DNA of 64,000 nt, taken from assembly GCA_002989075.1 (NCBI GenBank), contig PSQN01000011.1, positions 186,001 through 250,000 on the forward strand. The letters run 5' to 3'. Below, piece by piece: positions 13,126 through 25,028 of this stretch. The position numbers were made by a program, and so were the translations under genes. Origin of the DNA: Arthonia radiata. Lineage: Eukaryota; Ascomycota; Arthoniomycetes; Arthoniales; Arthoniaceae. Numbering within the stretch: the stretch's first letter is position 1; the number at the start of each line of letters is the position of its first letter. The notes beneath the pieces were generated by a model. That model saw nothing but the letters and a program-made list of their open reading frames with translations, did no database searches and had not been told where the DNA came from.

Positions 13126-14614
13126 CCTGAATGACTGCCAGAGGTCAAAGCAAACAGTTATGAAATTTCAAGATGGTTCGAACTGTGTGCGGAGACGCTG
13201 GAGATCGAGCAACGAGGGGCCTGCTGTGCGATATATGAGGGAAGGGCGCAACACGAGCTGAGGGAGCAAGGGGCAGGAGCTGCGGGTTGAACAGTGGTGA
13301 CGGGAGATTGTGTTTGCAGCTGGATGAGTTGGGTTGAGGATGGGACAGAAGAGAGAGAAAGGCTGATCGAATGGGGCCAAACAAAGAAGACGACAAGCCT
13401 CCGCCTGGTTCAGGGATGAAACCGGGCCTTTGCTGCGGCCTGCATTCGTCGCTTTCATCTTCAATTCGCTCATCGTTGATCCTACAAGCATGTGCTATTG
13501 CTCTACCAAGAGCAGGCGACGTCAAAAGTCTCAATACTGAAAACGCTCTCGTGAGGCTAGCTATGGAATGTTGCTATTTCCAGATCCATCCTGAGCGCTA
13601 TTGCGCAAGGCTGACTGCCATCTCAACGCCTGACTAGTCTGCTTCTGTATGTAAGCCTCGGGACCGAGCAACAGTCCAGGTCAGACCGAGCAGAATGTGT
13701 TTGTCACTGTCTACACGGGCAGTATTTACTGGACCGTCTTGTCTGCACGAGAGTAGACACCGCAAGCTGCAGATTTTGCTCAAGCTGCAAGTGTTCCTAG
13801 GCTTGGCAGGGTCCGGAGCTCGGTGCCTTTCTGCAGCCCTACAGCCCTACAGCCCTGCGGCATGTCAGGAGAAGCTCCACCCACTTGGTTTCCAGCTCAA
13901 GCACGTTTTGCAATGTGGCGCAATGCACGCCCATTGAGTCTACTTGAAGCTGTACCTGCAGAAACAGCATTGTACCATCCTCTGTCGAAATGCCACGCTG
14001 AAATTTGCCTTCACCGGTCTGTAACCCCTGCTCGGGATTATATTGGCTTCGTCTTGATCTTCAACTTGCTGGCTGTAAAGCGTACTCAAATGCCCAAGAG
14101 ATGATCGAGAAAGCACGCATGCACACCGAGCTCCGGATCGATGAAGCACACCCGCCTACCAACAGGAACACACGGCGCATCCCCGCCCACATTGGAACCT
14201 TCAGTGGTCACAAGACCTCATGCCAAGTATGTATTTGTATTGCTTACCCATCGAATGCTATAGTTTGGGCCACAACAGCGACAGCGGCGGACATAGGCAA
14301 GGATATCCAACTTAAGAGTGATCTTACAAGCCGCGTCCTGAGCATAGAGCAACTACAGTAGTGAACTACGTCGAGTTGGCTTCATTGGCCTCCCAATGTA
14401 GTTAGCTTGCCAGGTACCTGATCCAGTAAGGGCAGCCGGCGTTCATTCTCCCTTGCATCAATTTTCAAGCCACGATCTGGCCGACATGTCTGTGTACCAA
14501 TATCGCCGGAGGATTGATCAGCCATTCGCGTGGTGAGTATGCTCAAAACCCGTACCATTTCTCATCCTACTCCGCCAACTGCAATCGCCTAACAACCGTT
14601 CAGATTGCCTGTTT
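13126..14614. other. GFA1 leader and intergenic region
   Basis: Open frames antisense and sense to the GFA1 leader lack motifs. A short CCTACAG triplet repeat is seen near 13840. This 1.5 kb must hold the divergent promoters of GFA1 (-) and the phosphatase-like gene (+). No further gene is supported. Confidence 0.5.
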
Positions 14615-15357
14615 ATGGCCCCAACAGTATTGCTGATCCGACACGCTGAAGCTCTGCACAACGTCTTTCCTGATAAGTCAACTTGATTCTCGCTCGGATG
14701 AGAACGCCATGTTCGCTACTAACGCAATTTGGTTTTGCACAAGCCCACCACACACGAGATCCCGAATTGACCTACCTCGGTACAACACAGTGTGGAAATC
14801 TTCGAAAGCATCTGCAACAAGATCTTCCTCTGGCCGAGCAAATAGAGCTCATTGTAGTGAGCCCCCTGCGACGAACCATACAGACGGCGTTGTACGCTCT
14901 GTCCTGGCTGGTCGCGCGCGGTGTTCCCGTCGTGGCTCGGGCGGAATGGCAGGAGAATTCGAACAAGCCTTGCGACACCGGGTCGGAGCCCTCTGTGATT
15001 TCGCAAGAGTTTCCGAATGTCGATCTGTCACTGCTTGATCCCGTGTATCCGTCCAAGACTGACCTTTACGGCTTTAATCAACGCAGCATACTCAGGAGGG
15101 GTATTGAAGCCCGGAGATGGCTGGCGCAGAGACCGGAGAAGGTTATTGCTGTTGTGTCACACTCAGTATTCCTGCGATCCAGTGTTGCAAACGCATGGTT
15201 TATGAACGCCGACTACCGTATCTTTGACTTCGCATCCAAGATCGACCGTGAGGCAAAGCTGATTGAGTGGGGGTGGACAGCTAGGAGAGGGGGTGGCATG
15301 GCCCGAAGCCTCATCGGCGCCGTGGAAGTCAAGCCTTCTAATTTTGGAGAGAGGTAA
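14615..15357 (+). CDS. Phosphoglycerate mutase-like histidine phosphatase
   Basis: Members of this superfamily transfer phosphate through a phospho-histidine. The motif LLIRHAEALHNV carries the catalytic RH at residues 9-10. Later come VVSPLRRTIQTAL (second arginine), the acidic GWQEN-type motif (here EWQENSNKPCDTG) and VVSHSVFLR (second catalytic His). Joining exon 14615-14672 to 14744-15357 gives 223 aa and restores the family spacing between HNV and DPELTYLG. The intron has a TACTAAC branch site and an AAG acceptor, but its donor reads ATAAGT instead of GTAAGT; no GT donor fits the phase. Either it is a rare AT-AG intron or the donor is mutated. It matches the fungal phosphoglycerate mutase-like family of unknown substrate. 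Confidence 0.8.
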
Positions 15358-16164
15358 CGATTCGTCTTGATAGTATGGTAGCAAGAAGAGAGGATTTCGC
15401 TGGCCGAAGCGGATGATAGTGCCAGATACTGCTCTGAAGGGCAATGCAATCTTCTGCGCATCTTTCTGATATTCGCAATTGGGTGCCAAATGCCTCAGCG
15501 TCCTGTCTAGTAACGAAGCGTCAACACAGCCGGAGCAGGACAACAAGGAGACGGCGTGTACAAGCCTGACGCGCGAAACATGTGCGCGATTGCGGTACAC
15601 GCCACACTGAAGAGGCGATGTGTGGCGGCTAGACCTGAAGAGCAAAGACCATGGCTCAAAGGAAGCACCACGAATGAGCGAAGCAGCTATTGTTGCGCCT
15701 GCGTTGCATCGAGCAAGTGAAGGTGTAAGATTGCGAGAAGCAAGGCGAGGCGCGAACGCGTCCGAAAGCAAATGCCAAGCCGCTCACTTCCGCCGTCCAA
15801 ACTCCCAACCTCGAACTTCTCCTCCTCACACCCGCGACCCCTTCGCAACATCTTGTCGCGTCTCGCCATCACGCTTGACGTTGCCTTTGCCTTTACGTGA
15901 AGCGATTGTCTTGGCATGTTCGCCTGAGCGACTAGTCCCTTGATCATCAATCTACGCGCTCTGTGAACTCGCGACCCCACCACTACGACATTCCCTTCCT
16001 CTCCTCAACACGTACTCCGTCTCCCCATCTCCATCCCGACTAAATGCTCTAGCATGTGATTTGGTCCAAGTGTCATCAATAGACATCGTCGTCTCCAATT
16101 CAGTCCTCGACCACTGGTGATGCTGTGTGCCGAGCGCAACCGCTAGCGTCCCTGGCCATTGTTG
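15358..16164. other. Intergenic, SET1 promoter and leader
   Basis: No gene is supported. The last ~350 nt is rich in C/T (ctcctcaacacg, ctccccatctccatcccgac), a usual feature of fungal promoters and leaders upstream of the SET1 ATG. Confidence 0.5.
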
Positions 16165-19100
16165 ATGTCTCCAAACACTACCTTCGAAGGATTCTTTCCA
16201 GCTGCTGCATCAGTCCAACAACAGAAACGCAAACGCGCAGCGTTAGAGCGCGAGCGGCTCGAGGCAGCAGCCAGCAGCCCTTCCACTGGCGCATCACCAG
16301 CCCAGGGAGAGTCGTCGACCACCTTGCATTTGCGGAGTGCCAAGCGCCAGCGACTGTCCTCTAATTGCGCAAGAGAAGAAACCAGTCAGGGCAACGGAGA
16401 TGTCGGTGATCTTCTAAATGGGGTTGGTTCCGCATCTTCACACAAATCAACAGCGTCCTCGGTTTTTAGTCAAAATGGCACGTCTACAGGCCCTGTCCGC
16501 AACGACGCCGGCAGTGGCTCGTATGCGCAGACGCCACTGACTGTGCCCGAGTCCTCGCCATTTGGTAGATCAACCCCGCAGTCCACGAAGACACCCATCG
16601 CTCCCACCGTAGCAGCCAACACCGATGCCACCCTTTTCCATCAGTCCACTGAAGTCGAAATGGAGGACACAACATCCAAGGTTCCCTCGGCGTCTATCGA
16701 AAGACCACATGTGCGGCCTGCACTGGGGGAGATCAAAGGCGAAAAAGCTGTATACGATCCAGACTTGGACCGCAAACTTACGAGCAAAGAGAGGAGAAAT
16801 CCACACCTCAAGACGCGTTACATCAAGTTTGGAGAAAAGGTTCGTCTAATACTTCCAATTCACAATCACATCTGGGCCGTAAGAGTGGCGCGAGCTGACT
16901 ATCTTTTCATTAGGAAGCCGCGCCACCCCCAGATCCACGGCTTGCGTTCCCCGGCTACCGTGATGGAGACCTTCAACCGACTCTTAGGGGTTCAGCGAAA
17001 ATGTGGAAGACTAAGCCACGGCAAGCACCTTACGTCTTGCCTCAGTATTCCTGGGTAGAGGGAATATCCGTTGGTTCTGGTCCGCCCACTGCTGTGGTTG
17101 TTACTGGCTTTGATCCATTTACGCCTGATACGCAGTTGCGCGCGTTTTTCAGCAGCTACGGTGACATCACTGCGATTGACAACAAGACGGATCCAAACAC
17201 AGGAAGCTTTCTGGGTATATGCTGGATTAAGTATCGTGACTCGATATCCTCTCGCGGCGAGATCAAGCTGAAGGCCGTCGATGCTGCAAAGAAGGCCGAG
17301 AAAGAGGGCACAGGACAGCGCATCGGGCTTCATACAGTGAAAGTAGAGCGCGATCGCGTTGGTCGTAGGGCGAAGCGTTATGTCGAGAGCGCGGCTAGGA
17401 AGATCCATGAGCGACGGGCGAAGGAGCAGCAAGCAGAGGATGAGCGGCGGCAAAAGACGAAGCCGAGGCTGCGCTTGGAGCCGACAGCTGACGATGGGGA
17501 GTCCTTGCCAACACCTCCACCGAATGCGCCACGGGGCCCTTCAGGTCGTCCGCCTCCAAGAGGCCCAGAAGCACCAAGAAGTGGTCATCCGCAGAGGTCA
17601 TCCGAGCAATCCCGCATAGAAAGCGAGCCAGTTCTCAGCAAAATCGGGCGAGCGCCTTATCTGTTTCTTCCACACGAATCTGTACCCGTCATGGCTACAA
17701 CTCCTCCGCATCTAGAACGCCGGTTCAAGATGTTCTGGTGGACTGACATCCGCTGCGACGACAGCGGGTACTTCATCGTTTTCGAAGATTCCATGCGCGG
17801 CAAGAATGAGACGAAGCGCGCATACGAAGTTATGAATGGACAAGCAATGTTCACGTACAAACTGGAGATGACTTGCCAGCCAGATGGAAACCCCGATCGC
17901 ATGCGAAGTCCTAGCCCGGACACGGCTGCGAAACAAAAGCAGCAACGCGATGAGCAGGCAAGAGCTAATCGCGAGGAAGCTGTCGACTGGGAGGAAGAAA
18001 TGAAGCAGCGGGCCGAGAATCTAGACCCAGCAACTGGTGCTCTTGAACAGCTCAAGATTGAACTCAAAGAGAAAATCATGAGCGACATCAAGACGCGCAT
18101 TGCGGCGCCTGCTCTGTACGAATTCCTTGACCCAGCTCGTCACGCAGCTAGAAGGGAAAAGCTGGGGCTTGCGGACCCTAGCAAGAGGGCGGCAGCACCA
18201 TCCTATGTGTCGCAACTCACCTCTGTTGGTGCTTTCACAAAGCGCATGACTGCAGGCTCAATCACGCTTTCTCAAGCCAACAAAGACCGAGCGCGCGACA
18301 GGGAGGAGAATGTGTTTGCCGATGAGAGACGGAGAAAGCCAGCAAAGAAAAAGCAAGAGGCTCTTACATTGCATCAAAGACTACAAAATCTACATGCCGA
18401 GGAAGATTCAGATGATGAAGACAAGCGCACCTCCCGAGAAGAGACGAGAGCTGTGGAAAGTACGCCCATCAGTCGTCTTGGCAGCGAGATGCCAGCAGAT
18501 GAAGTGACGTCGCGCAAGCGTGCACGTGGAGCTGAGACTGAAGACTCCGTGAGAGGTGATGAGAGTGGAGACGAGGACTTTGGAATTGCTAGGTCCGTGC
18601 TTGACCCTCATCTGCTCAAGAAAGAACCGGAGGATATGGCACTTGCAGAGCTGCAGCTGGTTGTCTCCACTTTACCACCTCTCTCCCGACTACATAAACA
18701 TGCGAAGCGAGAGCTCCGTATTCGTCAACGCAACATGGATGATGACCGTCTATTCTATATCAAGACTGAGGACATTCTCCAACCAAGTATCGAAGAGAGT
18801 GAACTCACGAAGTTGCGGAAGCAGCCCTTGCTGGATGATGACTCGGAAGCAAGGCCTAAGAAGAAGTCGAAAACAAAGAAGAAATCGAAGAAACAGATCT
18901 TCGAGGAGCGGGAAGCGGCCAAAGCGGCTGCCCAAGTTCACGAGGTTATTCCTGAGGAAGAAGCGCCTCCGCCTGTTGCTGAGGTCTCACTACCCGACGT
19001 GGTGGAGAAGATTGAGCAAGAAGAGGAACGTGCAGAAGTGGAGTGGGGCGTGTCAACAGATGCCCCGCGACGCACCGTGGAAGATGAGGAGGGACTCGTA

Positions 19101-20088
19101 CTGGACGTTGATGGGTGGCAGCACCTTGTTAAAGATGACGAAGACTTCACCTTACTGCGCAACGCCTTGTCGAAAACCGGGTCTGCCAAGATTGGCAGTA
19201 CTCACGCTTGGGTCGCAAGTCAGAAACAGATCAAGACACTCAACAATGGCGGCATCGAGGGCATCACCTTCGAATCAACACATATCAAGGGCTATTACGT
19301 TCCCAACTCTACCGGCTCGGCCCGCACTGAAGGCGTGGGCAAAATTCTGGAGTCAGAAAAGTCGAAATACCTTCCCCATCGCATTAAAGTGCGCGAAGCA
19401 CGTGAAAAGCGACAGAAAGCTGACAAGACTAAATCGAACGCTCAGGCGGAAGAAACGCGCAAAGCTAAACAAGCTGCCACGGCGCATTCACGGACTACTC
19501 GGGCGAATAATCGAACTACAATCAAGGATCTTAGTCATCTGATCGTTGATGGTGCTCCAAGTGACGCCATAAAATTCAATCAACTTAAGAAGCGGAAGAA
19601 GTTGGTCCGGTTTGAGCGGTCTGCGATCCATGGCTGGGGCCTATACGCCGACCAGAATATCGTAGGCGAAGACATGATTATTGAGTATGTTGGTGAAAAA
19701 GTCCGACAAGCCGTGGCAGATATACGCGAACACGCGTATGACAAGCAAGGTGTTGGCAGCTCTTACCTCTTCCGCCTCGACGACGACACCGTTGTGGATG
19801 CAACCAAGAAAGGAGGCATCGCTCGTTTCATCAATCACAGTTGCTCGCCTAATTGTAGTGCTAAGATTATGTCGGTCGATGGTACGAAGCGTATCGCCAT
19901 CTTCTCGTTACGGGAGATCGGCAAGGGTGAGTTGTTCGATTTTCGAAGAAGAGTGAAAGAAACGAAGCTAACTTGGTGCCACAGATGAAGAGCTGACCTA
20001 CGACTACAAGTTTGAGCGCGAGGCTGACAACAACGATCGCGTACCTTGTCTCTGCGGCTCCGATACTTGCAAGGGCTTTCTCAACTAG
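16165..20088 (+). CDS. SET1: Histone H3 lysine-4 methyltransferase Set1 (COMPASS)
   Basis: Set1 is the catalytic subunit of COMPASS and methylates H3K4 at active chromatin. Three exons: 16165-16839, 16914-19926 and 19985-20088, with GT-AG introns of 74 and 58 nt, encode about 1263 aa. Order of parts: a low-complexity N-terminus, an RRM near residues 286-365 ([16 protein letters not shown]), a second RNA-binding-like region, charged coiled segments, the n-SET region, and the SET domain in the last ~150 residues. SET motifs seen are [21 protein letters not shown] (cofactor and substrate pocket) and, after the last splice, [12 protein letters not shown]. The post-SET motif reads [13 protein letters not shown], with the three zinc-binding cysteines. 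All catalytic elements are present. The start at 16165 is the first ATG of the frame. Confidence 0.96.
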
Positions 20089-21354
20089 ATACCTGTCCAC
20101 AAAGCAGGCTTAGTGGCAATGATGATGGTGTTCATCCTAGCACTGCGCCGACGTGCTTCTTGCCTACTGACTATGCTCACTCAACGAGAACATGAATGGC
20201 GGAGGCTGCACCAATTATAGCGCTCGGAGAGGTCGAGCGCACACTCACATAAGAGATAATGTTCTATTGGCGAATCTTGAGTAGCCAGTGGAAGGACCTT
20301 GCTGGCAGGTGATGTACAGAATGAAAAGTGACAGCTTCCAAAATGAACACGACTGGTTGCCTAGCATCTCAGCGAGGTCACTTCACTTGAAATCATCTTG
20401 TTGTTCAGACTGTTGGAGGCAGTGATACTACATCTACACGTGCTTGTGCTCCTCTCACGCCCCGGCGTTGGCCTCACGGCCTAGATCTTCGACGTGACTC
20501 GTATGGCGACGTTGTCCTTCACCACGGGAATTACGTTTTTCCGCAGGCCAACTTCATCCCAACTTTCTATAGCCCTTGTACTGTCAAATTCATTCAACGA
20601 TACACAGCTTACTCGTTCTACCTATCCCTGCGCTGCTTGCACACATCTGACTGTCTAACGGATATCCGTAGCGCTCCTGTGTCCAATGCTGGCGGTGTCG
20701 TTGCTTAGCGCTCTAGCTAAGGATCAACATATCTCCATCTCCTCGCGGATCCGCCGTCACGACATTCTGGCTTCCGAGGACAGCTTAGCATCCCAGCGCT
20801 GCCACGTAGAGCTTCGTCAAGCTAATGAGCTCACATATCTGTTGAGATGTGACCCTAGGGCACGTGCTTTGGAGATTTTGCATCGGGTTTACCCCAGCTA
20901 TAGTCGAGCTGCCATCGCTCGTGCAGTCTTTCTGTGGAGTGTTTATCCAGCTACCTAGCGATGCTGTTATCAGGATCATAGTATCTCCATACAACTCTCT
21001 GCCCCACCAAGTCTCCCACACATAAATTTGCGTCTCGTCTCCCTGTCCTTTCAACTTCCTCCACTCTCGTCTATCTGCTCCAGAATTCATTCACCCACAA
21101 CAGCACAAGGGTCCCTCGAGACCCCGCCGCCAAGACGTTTTCAAATCTCTTGAACTCGTAAGTCATCTTTGATTGTATACGCATCTGTGTATCGTAGTAC
21201 ATAGTGCTCATCGCTCTCACAGAGTCCACCATCCCTTTGCCGGTCGACGTTGCTCCCGGAGGGGTTCAGCATCAGACGCGCTCGACACTGAATAAGACCG
21301 ACTCGGTTTTCCAACATCCAGATCTCTTACATACTCTCCAAGGCTATTTCTACA
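20089..21354. promoter_or_regulatory. INO1 upstream region
   Basis: This stretch lies between the SET1 stop and the INO1 ATG. Two CACGTG E-box cores occur at 20437-20442 and 20861-20866. CACGTG contains the CANNTG core bound by Ino2-Ino4-type bHLH factors in yeast, but binding here is only inferred. A 90-codon frame at 20686-20958 has no motif and is not called. Confidence 0.4.
21158..21222 (+). other. Probable 5' UTR intron of INO1
   Basis: GTAAGT at 21158 and CTCACAG ending at 21222 delimit a 65 nt intron. It lies 132 nt before the ATG, in a pyrimidine-rich leader. Confidence 0.5.
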
Positions 21355-23070
21355 ATGGCGCCACACGCTGAAGAGCCAGCCACCAATGGCACTCACCACG
21401 GCTCCACCACTAATAGTTTCTCCAATGGCGCTACCAACGGTGCCAGCCATGTGTCCAACGCTGAGCTCGTGAAGGTCAACTCCACAAAGGTCGCCTACGA
21501 GCCTGATCACATCACCAGCGACTACACCTATCGCACGACCTCCGTGACCTCAGCTGCCGACGGCACCTTCCAAGCCGCTCCAAAGGAGACGCAGTATGCC
21601 TTCCGCACCGGCCGCAAAGTTCCCAAGACCGGCGTCCTCCTCGTCGGCCTGGGCGGCAACAACGGAACAACCGTCACTGCCGGTATTCTCGCCAACCGCA
21701 ACAACCTCACTTGGTCCACTCGCGAAGGCCCTCGCGCCGCCAACTACTACGGCTCAGTCGTGATGGGCTCCACCGTCAAGCTGGGTGTTGACGCCAAAAC
21801 AGGCACCGAGGTCCACATTCCCCTGCACAAGCTGCTTCCGATGGTCCATCCCAACGACCTCGTCATCGGCGGCTGGGACATCAGCGGCATGAACATGGCC
21901 GACGCCATGGACCGTGCCAAGGTCCTCGAGCCCGGCCTCAAAGACCTCGTCCGCAAGCAAATGCAATCCATAGTCCCCATGAAAAGCGTCTACTACCCCG
22001 ACTTCATCGCCGCGAACCAGGAAGCTCGCGCGGACAACGTGCTCGACGGTCGCCAAGCCTGCTGGGCGCACGTCGAGCAGATCCAGCGCGATATCGAGAA
22101 CTTCAAGGCTGACAACGGCCTCGACAAGGTGATCGTGCAGTGGACGGCCAACACGGAGCGCTACGCCGATCTCGTGCCCGGCGTCAACGACACCGCCGCC
22201 AACCTCCTCGAGTCCATCAAGACCGGCCACCCCGAAATCGCACCCTCCACCATCTTCGCCGTCGCATCCATCCTGGCCGGCACACCTTTCATCAACGGCT
22301 CCCCGCAGAACACCTTCGTACCCGGTGTCATCGACCTCGCGGTCCAGCATAACGCCTTCATCGGCGGCGACGACTTCAAGTCCGGCCAAACGAAGATGAA
22401 GTCCGCGCTCGTGGACTTCCTCATCGGCTCCGGAATCAAGTTGACGTCGATCGCCAGCTACAACCACCTCGGCAATAACGACGGCATGAACCTGAGCGAG
22501 CACAAGCAGTTCCGGTCGAAGGAGATTTCCAAGAGCAACGTCGTTGACGATATGGTCGCTGCGAATCACGTGTTGTATGATCCGGAGAAGGGCGAGCACC
22601 CGGACCACTGCGTCGTTATCAAGTATATGCCTGCTGTCGGCGATAACAAGCGCGCGCTCGATGAGTATTACGGCGAGATCTTCCTGGGCGGCCATCAGAC
22701 GATCTCTGTGTTCAATGTGTGCGAGGACTCGCTGTTGGCGTCGCCGCTTATCATCGATCTTGTGCTTATCGCGGAGATGATGACGCGGATTCAGTGGCGC
22801 TCAGCTGAGACTGAAAAGGAGTGGAAGGGCTTCCACTCCGTGCTGAGCGTGCTCAGTTTCATGCTGAAGGCGCCGCTTACGCCGCCTGGTACACCGGTTG
22901 TCAATGCACTGGCCAAGCAGCGTAGCTGTATCGTCAACATCTTCCGCGCGTGCATCGGGCTTGAGCCGGAGAACGACATGACGTTGGAGCACAAGCTGTT
23001 TGCGCCGGAGGTGGCGAGGAAGAAGGCTGCGGGCGAGGCGTGGAAGGGGATGAAGGCGCAGGGGATGTGA
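21355..23070 (+). CDS. INO1: Inositol-3-phosphate synthase
   Basis: The enzyme converts glucose-6-phosphate to 1L-myo-inositol-1-phosphate using NAD, supplying inositol for phosphatidylinositol and sphingolipids in the cytosol. The gene is a single exon of 571 codons. The NAD-binding loop GLGGNNGTT is at residues 98-106. Further family motifs are [69 protein letters not shown] and [14 protein letters not shown], with the catalytic lysine-rich region intact. The first ~45 residues are a low-complexity N/T/S/H leader, longer than in yeast. Codons are strongly C/G-ending compared with the neighbours, which suggests high expression. A 313-codon frame antisense to it is a by-product of that bias. 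Confidence 0.98.
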   Translation: MAPHAEEPATNGTHHGSTTNSFSNGATNGASHVSNAELVKVNSTKVAYEPDHITSDYTYRTTSVTSAADGTFQAAPKETQYAFRTGRKVPKTGVLLVGLGGNNGTTVTAGILANRNNLTWSTREGPRAANYYGSVVMGSTVKLGVDAKTGTEVHIPLHKLLPMVHPNDLVIGGWDISGMNMADAMDRAKVLEPGLKDLVRKQMQSIVPMKSVYYPDFIAANQEARADNVLDGRQACWAHVEQIQRDIENFKADNGLDKVIVQWTANTERYADLVPGVNDTAANLLESIKTGHPEIAPSTIFAVASILAGTPFINGSPQNTFVPGVIDLAVQHNAFIGGDDFKSGQTKMKSALVDFLIGSGIKLTSIASYNHLGNNDGMNLSEHKQFRSKEISKSNVVDDMVAANHVLYDPEKGEHPDHCVVIKYMPAVGDNKRALDEYYGEIFLGGHQTISVFNVCEDSLLASPLIIDLVLIAEMMTRIQWRSAETEKEWKGFHSVLSVLSFMLKAPLTPPGTPVVNALAKQRSCIVNIFRACIGLEPENDMTLEHKLFAPEVARKKAAGEAWKGMKAQGM

Positions 23071-23455
23071 AGTGTTTGAAAGAGCAGGGTGTCGCCAGTC
23101 TCATTGACGAGCGATCCGAGACAAGGAAAAGGAGGAAGTGGTAATGGCATGATTTCTATTCAGTCAATAGCAAGCGAATCAAGATTCTTCCAAAACCCAC
23201 GTCATTCAGCCAACGTATCGTGACTTCGTGCATCGATCAGTCGTTGCTTAGACATACGCTCGAAAGTGTAGAGCAGCCCCAGCTCATGACCCACATCTTC
23301 CAGCCATCCCATTTCAACAACGCCAGCACCTCATACACTCTCAATGCCTCCCTTGAACAATGCGACCACATCCTCCACGCTCGTCCCCGTTCCCTTCCTC
23401 TTCTCCCCGCCCATGCCACACCCTCACACCCGCCATCTCCACGCCCCCAACAACC
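23071..23455. other. INO1 3' region
   Basis: This is the convergent 3' space between INO1 (+) and the small secreted protein gene (-). Nothing else is supported. Confidence 0.5.
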
Positions 23456-23740
23456 CTACAGCCCATGCCCACAACACCACGCCTCCCCCGTCCCCCCCTC
23501 CTTACAATACGCCCCCAACGGCGCGCAATCCTGCTTGACGTCCCAAAACGGCGGGGTATGCACGCACTGCAGCACCTTGGCGCCGTCGGCCGTGCAGAAC
23601 GTGTTTTTCGCGGTGTCGGGGTGGGGCGTGCAGGGGTCGCCGACGGAGGGGTAGAGCGGTTTGTTTTTGTGTTTCTTAGCGGTCGCGGCGGTGGCGAGGA
23701 GGAAGAGGAGGGTGGTCGGGGTGAAGACGGGTGCGCGCAT
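23456..23740 (-). CDS. Small secreted cysteine-containing protein, 94 aa
   Basis: The chosen start at 23740 gives a clear signal peptide (MRAPVFTPTTLLFLLATAATA) with cleavage expected after ATA, followed by a basic KKHKNK segment. The mature part is about 70 residues with seven cysteines, including DPC, NTFC, VLQC, QDC, AYC and a WCC pair near the end. The length, signal and cysteine density are those of fungal small secreted proteins, some of which act as effectors or surface proteins. The odd cysteine count suggests a further exon or a free thiol. The frame extends upstream of this ATG but that part is low-complexity leader. No family name can be given. Confidence 0.6.
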   Translation of the reverse strand: MRAPVFTPTTLLFLLATAATAKKHKNKPLYPSVGDPCTPHPDTAKNTFCTADGAKVLQCVHTPPFWDVKQDCAPLGAYCKEGGTGEAWCCGHGL

Positions 23741-24456
23741 TGCGGTTTGCGTGTGGCGCGCTTGAGTGAGGTGGTGGCGGCGGTGTCGTCTTGAATGCTG
23801 TGAGTGCGGGAATTGATTGGTTGCGGTGGTTGAGATATGTGAATGCGTGGTGGATAGCGGAGAAGAGAGTGTGGTAAAACGGTGTAGTTCTGGGATGCGG
23901 TAAGGGTTCACAAAGCTATGTGGTACTGATTTGAAGAGGCGTAGTGAAAGAGACAAAGGGTGGGGTGGTGAGGGGCAATGGCTTTGTTTGGGGTGCACGT
24001 CAGAGGCCTGTCTTGGTTGCTCTTGGTGCTGGCCATGGTAACGTGCGTGATATGCCTCAACGCGGAGTTAGTGAATGAAGTGTATAACGATTCATGATAG
24101 GACGTGTACATATAGCGACATGGCATCGTAACCATAATTGAGGCGATGAGAAGAGCAGGCTATGCACTCAAACATTCTTTCAGGTCTTGCATCTCTCACC
24201 AAAAATGCACTCACACCGTGGGCATCTCATGTTCGGAAGCTGGTCGCGACTTAGGCGTACGCCAAATCCAACTCCTAATATAGCGGCCCGCCCTTTGATG
24301 GAACCACAGATCCTCGGTGGTCTCGTGAGTCGAGTGGTTCGTGTGAGCGATCGAATGATGGGAGCGAATGCTTCCACTCTCACCACCATGCGGATGAATG
24401 ATGGAGGTATGGTGCGTCGAGTGCGTCGACGCTCCACTGAGACGCTCCCGGTCCTC
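23741..24456. other. No gene supported
   Basis: Promoter side of the secreted protein gene and 3' side of the next minus-strand gene. Short frames lack motifs. Confidence 0.45.
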
Positions 24457-25028
24457 CTAGAAACTGGGTCTCAACATCGCCACTTCTGAATAACGTTCAT
24501 ATCTCAACGAAAATGCTCGAGGACGACACTGGAGAGACCTCTGCCAAGCATTGTCTTTAAGGGAATAGGACAGAGTGTGTGGATGCTCCGAGACTTACCT
24601 CCGGCATCTGCTGGATGACCTCCTCGTACCGCATTGCTTGGCCAGGATCGGCTTCCTCCTGCAGCGCGCGAAGCCTCTCCGCCTCGTCGGTCGCGCCCTC
24701 GGCCCGCAGCATAAGATGGGTGCCCGTGGTCACGGCGCCATGCAGCGGGTCGCGCCTGATGGCATCAATTGCAGCTGCCCGCTCCCGCTCGCCGGCGTGT
24801 GGGTTCTCCACGACGGCTTGCACCAAGCGGGACCTTTTCTTCCAATACGCAATGCCGGCGGTCCCACCGGCAAGCATGATGATGGCGGTGACCATACTCC
24901 ATGTTATTGAGAAGACTGTGCCGCCGTTTTTGAACCTGTCCAAGGCAGTGTCTGAGCATACACGGTGAGAAGACCGCGACGCCAACGAGCTGCTAGTGGG
25001 GGGCGTACTTACTGGTAGTGCTCGACAT
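24457..25028 (-). CDS. Small single-pass membrane protein
   Basis: Exon 1 (25028-25013) encodes MSSTT. A 97 nt intron with a GTAAGT donor joins it in phase to exon 2 (24915-24599), which starts IFSITWSMVTAIIMLAGGTAGIAYWKKR. This is one hydrophobic helix followed by positive residues. The rest is charged and helical (ERERAAAIDAIRR, DEAERLRALQEEAD). Exon 2 ends at a GTAAGT donor after QQMPE. The last exon is uncertain: 24540-24457 would add 27 residues, while an acceptor nearer 24490 would add very few. The longer upstream frame through exon 1 would be intron read-through. No family is recognised; the single N-terminal anchor suggests an organelle or ER membrane protein. Confidence 0.55.

Noticed and set aside
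18556-19542. 328-codon alternative frame inside SET1
   Set aside because: R/S/W-rich composition typical of a shifted frame through Lys/Glu-rich coding sequence. The SET1 frame is complete.
20686-20958. 90-codon ORF upstream of INO1
   Set aside because: No motif or splice signals; it lies in the promoter and leader region and overlaps an E-box.
21754-22695. 313-codon open frame antisense to INO1
   Set aside because: INO1 has strongly C/G-ending codons, which keeps the antisense frame open. No family motif is present, while the sense frame is unmistakable.
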